From assembly GCF_000154445.1 (NCBI RefSeq), contig NZ_DS499563.1: a stretch of DNA of 64,000 nt; one strand, given 5' to 3'. Below are positions 8,328-16,676 of this stretch, piece after piece. The notes under the pieces are model-generated. The model was not told where the DNA came from and did not search any database. It was given only the letters and a program-made list of their open reading frames with translations. Made by a program: the position numbers and the translations under genes. The first letter of the stretch is position 1. Every line of letters starts with the position of its first letter. Origin of the DNA: Intestinibacter bartlettii (GTDB lineage Bacteria > Bacillota > Clostridia > Peptostreptococcales > Peptostreptococcaceae).

Positions 8328-9635
8328 TTAACTTACTTTTTTAGCTAATTCCGTATTAAACGGTAATTCTATTATAAATTTACTTCCTACTCCTAATTCA
8401 CTTTCTACTTTTATATTTCCATTTAATGCTTTTACCATATGTTTTGTTATTGCAAGACCAAGACCTGTTCCTCCAACACTTCTACTTCTCGCTTTATCAA
8501 CTCGATAAAAACGTTCGAAAATTCTTTCTATATCTTCTTGCGGTATTCCTATTCCATTGTCTTTAACTTCAATAAATACTTTTTTAGCTTTTATATATTG
8601 TTTTATATTTACACTTCCATTTTCGCCTGTATATTTTATAGCATTTGAAATTATATTTAGAAGTATTTGTCTTATATAACCTGAGTACTCCCATAAATCT
8701 ATATATTTATTCTTAAACTCATATTTTACTTTTATATTTTTCTTCTTAGCGATATAGTTTACTACTTCGTGTACTTCTTCAAAAACTTCAAATAAGTCTA
8801 CTTTTTCCACTTTCTTTTTAGTTTTATTTTCGATAGTTGACAACAGTAAGATATCATCTATTAATCTAGTTAATCTAGTTGCTTCATTTTCTATTATAGT
8901 TAAAAACCTATTTTTAGTATCATCATCTAAATTATCCGTCATCTTTAAAGTTTCTACAAAACCCTTTATAGATGTAATTGGTGTCTTTAATTCATGGCTG
9001 ACATTTGCCACAAACTCTTTTCTCATATTTTCTAATTTTACATATTCTGTAACATTTTCAATATTTATAATAAATCCTATTACTGCATCTGTATCTTCAA
9101 AATGAACTGGATCTATCTTTATTTTATAAATAGTGTCTTTACTTATATTTTTTTGAATAACTGTGCTATTTTCACCAGACATATTATATATAATGCTATC
9201 TAAAACAATTTGATTTTGTATAAATTGTCTTATATTCTTGCCTTCTGGTATAAGCTTTTGATTTCCATCAACCATTATTTTAGCCAAATCATTAATAAGA
9301 AGAATTTTTCCTTTTGTATCAATTGCTAAAATCCCATGAGACACACTCTGCATAATTGATTTTAACTGCATATTCTTATCTGTAATATCTTTTATAGTAA
9401 TATTTATTGTGTCTATCATAGAATTAAAATTATTCGCAAATACTCCTATTTCTCCTGACATTTGTCCTTTAACTCTACTGTCAAACTGTTTATTACTTAT
9501 ATCTTTCGAAACTTTCATAAATTCTTTCAAATACGACCTTAAGCTAATACTATATTTAACTAAAATTATAGTTGCAATCGATAAAATTAATATTATAAAA
9601 ATATACAAGCCATTCAAAAACTGTGCCTCTTGCAT
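8328..9635 (-). CDS. phoR: PhoR, phosphate sensor histidine kinase
   Basis: A 435-residue membrane histidine kinase. One membrane helix (about 8-28) is followed by a HAMP-like segment (to about 85), a PAS domain (about 92-200), the dimerisation/phosphoacceptor motif VSHELKTPITS with His214, and the ATPase domain with NIISNAIKYT, DNGIGIP and GGTGLGLAI. There is no extracellular domain, so like the E. coli protein it probably senses phosphate through Pst/PhoU. I chose ATG at 9635 because GAGGTG lies six bases upstream. An in-frame GTG three codons earlier is the end of that binding site itself. It follows phoB by 54 bases. Confidence 0.9.
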   Translation of the reverse strand: MQEAQFLNGLYIFIILILSIATIILVKYSISLRSYLKEFMKVSKDISNKQFDSRVKGQMSGEIGVFANNFNSMIDTINITIKDITDKNMQLKSIMQSVSHGILAIDTKGKILLINDLAKIMVDGNQKLIPEGKNIRQFIQNQIVLDSIIYNMSGENSTVIQKNISKDTIYKIKIDPVHFEDTDAVIGFIINIENVTEYVKLENMRKEFVANVSHELKTPITSIKGFVETLKMTDNLDDDTKNRFLTIIENEATRLTRLIDDILLLSTIENKTKKKVEKVDLFEVFEEVHEVVNYIAKKKNIKVKYEFKNKYIDLWEYSGYIRQILLNIISNAIKYTGENGSVNIKQYIKAKKVFIEVKDNGIGIPQEDIERIFERFYRVDKARSRSVGGTGLGLAITKHMVKALNGNIKVESELGVGSKFIIELPFNTELAKKVS

Positions 9636-9689
9636 TTTTTTCACCTCAAAATTATTTAATTTTATTTTATTATACTCACTTTATATTAC

Positions 9690-10370
9690 TTATTTTATTT
9701 TGTATCCCACGCCTCTTACAGTTTCTATTAATTTACTGTCATTATCGCCGATTTTTTTTCTTAAATGTCTTATATGAACATCTAGTGTTCTAGTTTCTCC
9801 GTAATAATCATAGCCCCAAATTTTATCTAATAAAAATGTTCTAGTTAAGACATTGCCTTTATTTTCAATTAATAATTTTAATATTTGGAATTCTTTTAAT
9901 GTAAGTTCTATTTCTTGCCCATTTTTAGTTACTATATGTTTATTTACATTTACTTGTATATCATCAGCTTTTAATACTTCAATCTTTTCATTTGAAGTGT
10001 ATTTGTATCTTCTAAGTACTGATGTTATTCTCGCCAAAACTTCCTTTACACTAAATGGCTTTGTTATGTAGTCATCTGCCCCATCTTCTAATCCCTCTAA
10101 TTTGTCTTCCTCCATATTTTTTGCAGTTAACATTATTACCGGAATTTGCTCTAAAGTTTCATCAGATCTTATTTTCTTTAATAAATCTATCCCACTTATA
10201 TTTGGAAGCATCCAATCTAAAAGAATTAAATCTGGTTGGAATTCTTTTGTCTTCAAATATCCATCAAATCCATCATATGAATAATCTACTTTATATCCAT
10301 TATTTTCGAGATTGAATTTTAACAATTCTACTATATGTATCTCATCATCTATAATTAATATTTTCTTCAT
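9690..10370 (-). CDS. phoB: PhoB/PhoP-type response regulator
   Basis: A 226-residue OmpR-family regulator: receiver domain with acidic pocket DDE (8-10), phosphoacceptor Asp52 (LLDWMLP) and Lys near 103 (TKPFS), then a winged-helix DNA-binding domain ending RTVRGVGYKIK-like. Paired with phoR and located between ppk and pst, it is the phosphate-starvation activator. The ppk stop codon TAG is part of its ribosome binding site (TAGGAGG), so the two are tightly coupled. Confidence 0.92.
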   Translation of the reverse strand: MKKILIIDDEIHIVELLKFNLENNGYKVDYSYDGFDGYLKTKEFQPDLILLDWMLPNISGIDLLKKIRSDETLEQIPVIMLTAKNMEEDKLEGLEDGADDYITKPFSVKEVLARITSVLRRYKYTSNEKIEVLKADDIQVNVNKHIVTKNGQEIELTLKEFQILKLLIENKGNVLTRTFLLDKIWGYDYYGETRTLDVHIRHLRKKIGDNDSKLIETVRGVGYKIK

Positions 10371-10379
10371 AAAGCCCTC

Positions 10380-12497
10380 CTATTTTACCATTGGAATTAT
10401 AATTGTTTGGCTAAACTCTTTTTCTAAATTTTTATTTTTATTATGAGTAAACTTAACTAACTCCTCTTGAGCGTTAACTCTTTTTTCATTTTCTTTTATA
10501 TTATTAAGTTTATAAGAACCATCGCTTTGTAATATCTTTGCCTTTACATTATCTTTCAAATATAAATCTAATATTTCTTTTATTTCTTGTTGAATGTCAC
10601 TATCTTCTACTATTCCCATAGTTTCAACTCTTTTATTTAAATTTCTATACATCCAATCCCCACTTGATATATATATTTCTTCTTTTCCATCGTTATAAAA
10701 ATAGTATATTCTACTATGTTCAAGATATCTACCTACAATGCTTCTAACTTTTATATTTTCGCTTAATCCTTTTATTCCTGGTTTTAAACAACATATACCT
10801 CTAACTATTAATTCTATCTCTACTCCTGCTTGAGATGCTGCATAAAGTTCTGTTGTTATGCTTTTATCCAAAAGGGAATTCATCTTTGCTATTATCTTTG
10901 CTTTTTTACCTTGTTTCGCATTTTGTGTTTCTCTTCTTATCATCTCTTCAAACTTATTTCTAAAACCGTATGGAGCTATAGTTATCTTTTTCATATCATT
11001 TGGTGCTGCATATCCAGACAACATATTAAATAATATCGATGCATCTGCGCCAAAGGTTTCATCGGCTGTAAGTATGCCCATATCTGTATAGAATTTTGCT
11101 GTTACATCATTATAGTTTCCTGTTCCAAAGTGGACATATCTTTTTATCTTGTCTTTTTCTTTTCTGACAATTAATAATATTTTACAATGTGTTTTTAGTC
11201 CTATCACACCATAAATGACATGACATCCTGCTTTTTCAAGCTTTTTAGCCCAAGTTATATTATTTTCTTCATCAAATCTAGCTTTTAATTCAACTAATAC
11301 TGTTACTTGCTTTCCTTTTTCAGCAGCTTTAGTCAATGCTTCTATTATTGGAGAATTGCCACTAACTCTATATAGTGTTTGTTTAATTGCCAAGACATTT
11401 GGGTCTTCTGCAGCTTTTTTTATCATATCTACTATAATATCAAAAGATTCATAAGGATGGTGAACAAATATATCTTTTTCTTTTATATATCCAAAAATAT
11501 CTGTTCTGTGAGGTATTTTTATATTATCTACTTTTACTTTTTCATATTTTAAATCATCGAATCCATTTAAAGAACCTAATTTATTTAAAAATGTAAAATC
11601 TATTACCCCATTTGTTTTAAATATGTACTGTTCATCTATCTCTATTTCATCGACTATTATATTTAATATTTTGTTGAAATATTCGTTATTAGGTCCTGTT
11701 TCTATTTCTAGTCTTACAGCATCTCCCCATTTTCTTTGTTTTAAAGATTCCTCCATAGTTTCCAATAAATCGATTGTGTCTTCTTCATCAACTTCTAAAT
11801 CTGCATCTTTTGTTATTCTATAAGAACAACTATATAAAACCTCATGATTGCTAAATAATTTATATAATTTTGATTTTATTACATCTTCTAATAATACAAA
11901 GTCGACCCTATCTTCATCAGTTGGTATTTTTATTAATCTGCTTAAAACTGATGGAACTTGTATTGTACCAAATATATGTGCATTACTATTTTGTGTTTTT
12001 AACAATGCAGCTATATTCAAAGTTTTGTTCAACAATAACGGAAAAGGACGTGCTGAATCTATTACCATAGGTGTTAAAACTGGGTATATTTCTCTTTCAT
12101 AATAATCATCTATATAACGTTTTGATTTATCACACAAATTTTTATACTTATGAACTTTTATATTTTTTAATGATAATAATCTTGTAAGTTCATTATAACA
12201 CTTATACTGTTCTTCTAGTAAAAATCTAACTTTTTTTATTATTTTATCTAACTGTGTTTTTGGTGTCATTCCAGCCATATCAACAGTTTTAATACCTTGT
12301 TTATATTTTCTTAACAGTGAAGCTACTCTAACCATAAAAAATTCATCTAAATTTGAATTAAAGATTGATAAAAACTTTACCCTTTCTAGTAATGGATTTT
12401 CTTCATTGTGAGCTTCATCTAATACTCTTTTATTAAATTCTAACCAACTTAATTCTCTATTGAAAAAGTTTTGTGGATAATCATATATTTTATTCAT
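10380..12497 (-). CDS. ppk: Polyphosphate kinase PPK1
   Basis: A PPK1-family enzyme of about 705 residues that reversibly polymerises the gamma-phosphate of ATP into polyphosphate. The N-terminal signature FFNRELSWLEFNKRVLDEA is present; the catalytic region has GLKTHCK with His437 as the predicted phosphohistidine, HFGTGNYNDVTAKFYTD, and EHSRIYYF with the second essential His. A longer frame starts with TTG at 12566 but lacks a good binding site; ATG at 12497 is preceded by GGAG (11 bases) and fits family length. First gene of ppk-phoB-phoR, divergent from ppx. Confidence 0.93.
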   Translation of the reverse strand: MNKIYDYPQNFFNRELSWLEFNKRVLDEAHNEENPLLERVKFLSIFNSNLDEFFMVRVASLLRKYKQGIKTVDMAGMTPKTQLDKIIKKVRFLLEEQYKCYNELTRLLSLKNIKVHKYKNLCDKSKRYIDDYYEREIYPVLTPMVIDSARPFPLLLNKTLNIAALLKTQNSNAHIFGTIQVPSVLSRLIKIPTDEDRVDFVLLEDVIKSKLYKLFSNHEVLYSCSYRITKDADLEVDEEDTIDLLETMEESLKQRKWGDAVRLEIETGPNNEYFNKILNIIVDEIEIDEQYIFKTNGVIDFTFLNKLGSLNGFDDLKYEKVKVDNIKIPHRTDIFGYIKEKDIFVHHPYESFDIIVDMIKKAAEDPNVLAIKQTLYRVSGNSPIIEALTKAAEKGKQVTVLVELKARFDEENNITWAKKLEKAGCHVIYGVIGLKTHCKILLIVRKEKDKIKRYVHFGTGNYNDVTAKFYTDMGILTADETFGADASILFNMLSGYAAPNDMKKITIAPYGFRNKFEEMIRRETQNAKQGKKAKIIAKMNSLLDKSITTELYAASQAGVEIELIVRGICCLKPGIKGLSENIKVRSIVGRYLEHSRIYYFYNDGKEEIYISSGDWMYRNLNKRVETMGIVEDSDIQQEIKEILDLYLKDNVKAKILQSDGSYKLNNIKENEKRVNAQEELVKFTHNKNKNLEKEFSQTIIIPMVK

Positions 12498-12716
12498 TTC
12501 TAATATTTCTCCATTTCTATAATTAATATTATGAATTAAGAAATCTTCGCTATAAATACTTTCCAATGTGATTTTTTAATGTCTTTTATAAAAAATTTCT
12601 TAATATTATAGTATCATTCTAAAAGAAGGACTCATCTTATTTTTCTGTAAAGTATGTTATGTTTATGTAAAAACATGTCACAATACATCATATTTTGTTA
12701 TTATTACTGATATACT

Positions 12717-12738
12717 TTAAGTAAAATTAACATTAACA
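12717..12738 (+). promoter_or_regulatory. Possible Pho-box-like repeats upstream of ppx
   Basis: TTAAGT, then TTAACA twice in tandem (12727-12738), lie about 20 bases before the ppx start. The words match the Pho box at pstS but the spacing is irregular, so this is only suggestive of Pho control of the ppx/ppk divergent region. Confidence 0.35.
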
Positions 12739-12757
12739 GATTTAAGGGGGTATAAAT

Positions 12758-13678
12758 TTGAATCGAGTTGCAATTATAGATATAGGATCTAATTCGCTAA
12801 AATTAATAATTTCTGATATTTATGATAATAAATTTTTTCAAATATCTTATGAGAAAAAAACAAAACTTAGACTTAGTAATTATAAAACTAGAGCTAATGA
12901 TATAACTGCTCTTGGTATAAAAAAATTAACTTCTTCTTTAGAAGAAATGAAAAAAATTTGTACACTTTATAGATGTAATAGAATTATTGCTGTGGCAACA
13001 GAAACACTTAGAAAATCCCGTAATGGGGAAGCTATTATAGAGTCTTTAAAAGAATCTTTAAATTTAGATATAAAAATTATAAATGGAAAACAAGAAGCTT
13101 ACTACGGATTTGTATCTTCTGTAAATTCTACAAATTTAAGAGATTTTATTCAGATAGATATTGGCGGTTCTAGTGCTGAAATAGTCTTAGTAAAAGATAA
13201 AAAATTGATTAAATCAGTAAGCCTTCCTTATGGTAGTATCCCAAATACAAATAATTTCAATTTATTAAATAAAGTTTCACAAGAGGATGAAGATAAGTTT
13301 AAAAAAACTATATTTAAAGAATTTGATAAATATCCTTGGATAAAAGAAAATAAAAATCTTCCTATCATAGGCATAGGTGGTTCTGTTAGATGTATTGAAA
13401 AAATTCTTAGAAATCATGCTTTCGATGATATAGATATTTTAGTTGATTACTATATGATTTCATATAGTAATATAAATAGCTTATTTAATATAGTAAAAAA
13501 ATTAAATTTAGATCAAAAAAGAGAGATTAAAGGAATGTCTTCTAATAGGGCTGATATATTTATGGGGTGTCTAATTTTAATAAAATACTTAATGCTATAT
13601 ATTAATTCCGACAAGCTTTCGATAAGTAAGTTTGGAATTAGAGAAGGAATTTTATTTGAATATGCTGAAAGTTTATAA
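12758..13678 (+). CDS. ppx: Ppx/GppA-family exopolyphosphatase
   Basis: A 306-residue protein of the Ppx/GppA phosphatase family (actin-like ATPase fold). Phosphate-binding loops are visible in IDIGSNSLKLIISD (about 6-19) and IDIGGSSAEIVLV (about 134-146), plus GIGGSVRCIEKIL. It removes terminal phosphates from polyphosphate or converts pppGpp to ppGpp; the short form, without the C-terminal HD domain, is common in Gram-positives. The TTG start is set by GGGGG seven bases upstream. Divergent from ppk, so polyphosphate synthesis and breakdown genes share one control region. Confidence 0.88.
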   Translation: MNRVAIIDIGSNSLKLIISDIYDNKFFQISYEKKTKLRLSNYKTRANDITALGIKKLTSSLEEMKKICTLYRCNRIIAVATETLRKSRNGEAIIESLKESLNLDIKIINGKQEAYYGFVSSVNSTNLRDFIQIDIGGSSAEIVLVKDKKLIKSVSLPYGSIPNTNNFNLLNKVSQEDEDKFKKTIFKEFDKYPWIKENKNLPIIGIGGSVRCIEKILRNHAFDDIDILVDYYMISYSNINSLFNIVKKLNLDQKREIKGMSSNRADIFMGCLILIKYLMLYINSDKLSISKFGIREGILFEYAESL

Positions 13679-13690
13679 TCAAAAAATTAA

Positions 13691-13737
13691 AAAAGGAAGT
13701 ATCAAGTTTGATTTACTCTACTTTGATACTTCCTTTT
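13691..13737. terminator. Bidirectional terminator between ppx and metQ
   Basis: Seventeen-base arms (AAAAGGAAGTATCAAGT and its near complement) around a short loop, with A- and T-runs at the two ends, between convergent ppx and metQ. Confidence 0.85.
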
Positions 13738-13753
13738 CAATTATTAATTTTTA

Positions 13754-14554
13754 TTAAAATGCTGGAACTATACTTCCATTATATTTTTCTTCTATAAATT
13801 TCTTAACTTCATCACTATTTAATGCTTTTGTTAATGCTTTTATTTTATCGCTATCTTTTTCTTCAGTTCTTATAGCAACTATATTTACATATGGAGAATC
13901 ACTTGATTCTATTGCTAATGCGTCTTTAGTTGGGTTTAAACCTACGTTTAATGCATAGTTAGTATTTATAACTGCTATTGCAACATCATCTAATGTAGAA
14001 GGTACTTGAGCTGCATCTACTTCAACGAATTTTAAATTTTTAGGATTTTTAGTTATATCTTTTACAGTTATTAATTCACCATCTTTAACTTCTATTAATC
14101 CTTGTTTTGCTAATAATTTAAGTGCTCTAGCTTCATTAGTTGAGTCATTTGGAACTGCTACTTTGTCTCCATTTTTTACTTCATCTAATTTTTTTATACT
14201 GTTTGAATAAATTCCCATTGGTTCTATATGAACTTTTGCACAATATGTTAAATCATATCCTTTTTCTTTAACTGTTTCTTCTAAGTATGGTATGTGTTGG
14301 AAATAATTTGCATCTAGTGAACCATCTGCTAATGCATCATTTGGTAATACATAATCATCATATGTGCTAACTTCTAATTTATATCCTTCCTTTTCTAATA
14401 ATGGTTTTGCTGCTTCTAATATTTCTGCATGTGGTGTTGGAGATGCTCCAACTTTAATAGTTTTATCATCTTTACTTCCTGATGAACAACCTGTTAATAA
14501 TCCTACTGCTAATGTTGATACTAATAATACTTTTGCTAATTTTTTTAACTTCAT
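13754..14554 (-). CDS. metQ: MetQ, methionine-binding lipoprotein
   Basis: A 266-residue NlpA/MetQ-family lipoprotein. The signal peptide ends in LLTGC (lipid Cys about 23). Family motifs IKVGASPTPHAEIL (about 34-47), DANYFQHIPYLE and VPNDSTNEARAL are clear. It delivers methionine to MetI/MetN. Last gene of metN-metI-metQ under SAM riboswitch control. AGGAGG lies eight bases before the ATG. Confidence 0.94.
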   Translation of the reverse strand: MKLKKLAKVLLVSTLAVGLLTGCSSGSKDDKTIKVGASPTPHAEILEAAKPLLEKEGYKLEVSTYDDYVLPNDALADGSLDANYFQHIPYLEETVKEKGYDLTYCAKVHIEPMGIYSNSIKKLDEVKNGDKVAVPNDSTNEARALKLLAKQGLIEVKDGELITVKDITKNPKNLKFVEVDAAQVPSTLDDVAIAVINTNYALNVGLNPTKDALAIESSDSPYVNIVAIRTEEKDSDKIKALTKALNSDEVKKFIEEKYNGSIVPAF

Positions 14555-14619
14555 TTTGACTCCTCCTGTTTTCCCTATAACTTTATTTTAAATAATAATT
14601 ATTTTACTTTTAATATTTC

Positions 14620-15285
14620 TTATTTTAATTTCTTATATGCATAGTCACCTAACATTTGTATAGCTTGTACTACTATAACTAATGTTATTACAACGTATAT
14701 CATAACTGCTGTATCGAATCTTTGGTGACCGTATACTAAAGCAACTTTACCAAGCCCTCCAGCTCCAACAGTACCTGCCATTGCTGTATATCCTAATATT
14801 GATATTACTGAAAGCGTGATTCCTGATATTATAGAAGGCATTGCTTCTTTTATCATAACTTTAAATATTATTTGTGTTTTTGTAGCTCCAAAAGATTTCG
14901 CAGCTTCTATTAATCCTTCATCAACTTCGTTTAAAGCATTTTCTATTATTCTTGCTATAAATGGTGCCGCACCAATAGTTATTGGAACTATTGCTGCTGT
15001 CTCACCTATACTTGTTCCAATTAAAAATCTAGTAAATGGTATTAATGCAACTAATAATATAATAAATGGGAAACTTCTCACAATATTTACTACAAATCCA
15101 ACTACTGAATATACATATTTATTTGGTTTTAATCCTTTTGGTTTAGTTAAAACTAATATGATTGCTAATATAAATCCTAAAATTGTGGCGATTATAGTCG
15201 GTACAATTATCATATACATTGTTTGTAAAAATGCATCTCCTAGTATTTCTGTCAAATACTGATGTAATGTTGTTTTATTTGTCAT
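14620..15285 (-). CDS. metI: MetI, methionine ABC transporter permease
   Basis: A 221-residue permease with five membrane helices and the docking loop EVDEGLIEAAKSFGATKTQI (about 105-124) for MetN. The gene overlaps the end of metN by 11 bases, showing coupled translation. GGGAGG precedes the ATG. Confidence 0.94.
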   Translation of the reverse strand: MTNKTTLHQYLTEILGDAFLQTMYMIIVPTIIATILGFILAIILVLTKPKGLKPNKYVYSVVGFVVNIVRSFPFIILLVALIPFTRFLIGTSIGETAAIVPITIGAAPFIARIIENALNEVDEGLIEAAKSFGATKTQIIFKVMIKEAMPSIISGITLSVISILGYTAMAGTVGAGGLGKVALVYGHQRFDTAVMIYVVITLVIVVQAIQMLGDYAYKKLK

Positions 15286-16243
15286 TTTTTATTTCCTCCC
15301 ACTTAATATTTTTTTCATCAAGATATCTCTTAACTGCATTTGCATAGTGATCCTTGACTGTTATTATTAAAGAACCTAAAACATCTTCTCTGAATTTTTC
15401 TAGTTTTCCATAACTTATATTAAAGTCAAAGTCTAGAGTTCTAGCCATATTTGTTATTATATTTTGATTTGCAATTTCTTTAGGGAATATTATTTTTATA
15501 TTTGTTCCCTCAGGAAGAACTATTTGCTCATCTCCCATTAATGCTTTTAATCCAGCTGTATTATTTAAGAATAAATCTTCTGTATTTTCTATTTCTAAAA
15601 CTCTACCGCCTTCCATAACTGCAACCTTTGTACAAATTTGTTTTACAACTTCCATTTGGTGAGTTACGACGATTATTGTTATATTCATTTTTTCATTTAT
15701 ATCTTGTAATAAAGCTAAGATTGATTTTGTTGTATTTGGGTCTAATGCTGAAGTTGCTTCATCACAAAGTAAAACTTTTGGTTCAAGCGCTAATGCTCTT
15801 GCTATTGCAACCCTTTGTTTTTGACCACCACTTAGGTTTCTAGGTTTCGCATCTCTTTTATCTGCTAGTCCTACTAATTCAAGTAAATTCATAACCCTTT
15901 TTTCAATTTCTGCTTTTGAATATTTAAAACATTCTAGAGGTAATGCAACATTTTCAAATACTGTTTTTCTCTCTAATAGTGAGAAATGTTGGAATATCAT
16001 TCCTAAGTTTTTTCTAAGTTCCCTTATTTCTTTTTCAGTTAAATCTTTTACTTCTTGTCCTTCTACTGTAAGACTTCCATCTCTATAATCTTCAAGTCCA
16101 TTTATACATCTAAGTAAAGTTGATTTTCCAGCTCCACTATGTCCGATAATCCCGAAAATTTCACCTTTTGAAATTTCCATATCTACATTTTTTAATATCT
16201 GTACATCTCCATAATATTTATTAAGATTTTGTATCTTTATCAT
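15275..16243 (-). CDS. metN: MetN, methionine ABC transporter ATPase
   Basis: A 322-residue ABC ATPase. Walker A GHSGAGKS (34-41), signature LSGGQKQRVAIARAL, Walker B VLLCDEATSALDP and the H-loop VVTHQMEVVKQ are intact. The C-terminal 80 residues form the NIL domain, which in the family binds methionine and inhibits transport from the cytoplasmic side. The start has AAGGAAG eight bases upstream. First gene of metNIQ, behind a SAM-I riboswitch. Confidence 0.95.
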   Translation of the reverse strand: MIKIQNLNKYYGDVQILKNVDMEISKGEIFGIIGHSGAGKSTLLRCINGLEDYRDGSLTVEGQEVKDLTEKEIRELRKNLGMIFQHFSLLERKTVFENVALPLECFKYSKAEIEKRVMNLLELVGLADKRDAKPRNLSGGQKQRVAIARALALEPKVLLCDEATSALDPNTTKSILALLQDINEKMNITIIVVTHQMEVVKQICTKVAVMEGGRVLEIENTEDLFLNNTAGLKALMGDEQIVLPEGTNIKIIFPKEIANQNIITNMARTLDFDFNISYGKLEKFREDVLGSLIITVKDHYANAVKRYLDEKNIKWEEIKNDK

Positions 16244-16372
16244 TGAATTTCTTCCTTTCTAGCAATATATAAAATTTTTCTTTTATTTAGACAATTTTAT
16301 ATATTTTGTAAAATTTTTATATTTCTGTAAAACTATATCGTATTTTCTATATTTATTCTCTTTTTCAAGTAT

Positions 16373-16400
16373 TAAAAAAGCCCGAGTATAAACTCAGGCT
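16373..16400 (-). terminator. Expression-platform terminator of the SAM riboswitch
   Basis: Eight-bp stem GCCTGAGT/ACTCGGGC (minus strand, one G-U pair) followed by six U residues. A 10-base segment GAGTATAAAC just after the aptamer is perfectly complementary to GTTTATACTC inside the terminator, giving the alternative antiterminator used when SAM is low. Confidence 0.85.
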
Positions 16401-16417
16401 ATCATAATCTGTTTATA

Positions 16418-16519
16418 CTCATCTTTCAACTAAAAAAGTTGCAGGATTTAGCACCATATATTAAAAATATTGGTTGCTGGGTTTCACAGGGCCAGTCCCT
16501 CCACCACTCTTGATAAGAG
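16418..16519 (-). ncRNA. SAM-I (S-box) riboswitch upstream of metNIQ
   Basis: On the minus strand the S-box consensus is read directly: CTCTTATCAAGAGTGGTGGA, then GGGACTGGCCC, GAAACCCAGCAACC, GGTGCTAAATCCTGC, and the closing P1 arm GATGAG pairing with CTTATC. A terminator (16373-16400) and competing antiterminator follow, so SAM binding should switch metNIQ off. The start codon of metN is about 175 bases downstream of the aptamer end. Confidence 0.95.
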
Positions 16520-16541
16520 TTTTTCAATTGTTATGTTATTA

Positions 16542-16570
16542 ATGATATACGAGTTATAAATAATTGTCAA
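16542..16570 (-). promoter_or_regulatory. Sigma-A promoter of the metNIQ transcript
   Basis: On the minus strand TTGACA and TATCAT are separated by exactly 17 bases, about 25 bases upstream of the riboswitch. The remaining bases between here and the Hsp70 gene stop (16571-16676) hold no feature I can support. Confidence 0.7.
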
Positions 16571-16676
16571 CATATTTTTCGACATTTTATTTTATTTTTT
16601 ACTAAATAATAAATTTTATACTGCCGTATCTGTTGAAATTGCTTTATTATATATTATAATATTTTTTTATTTTGCA

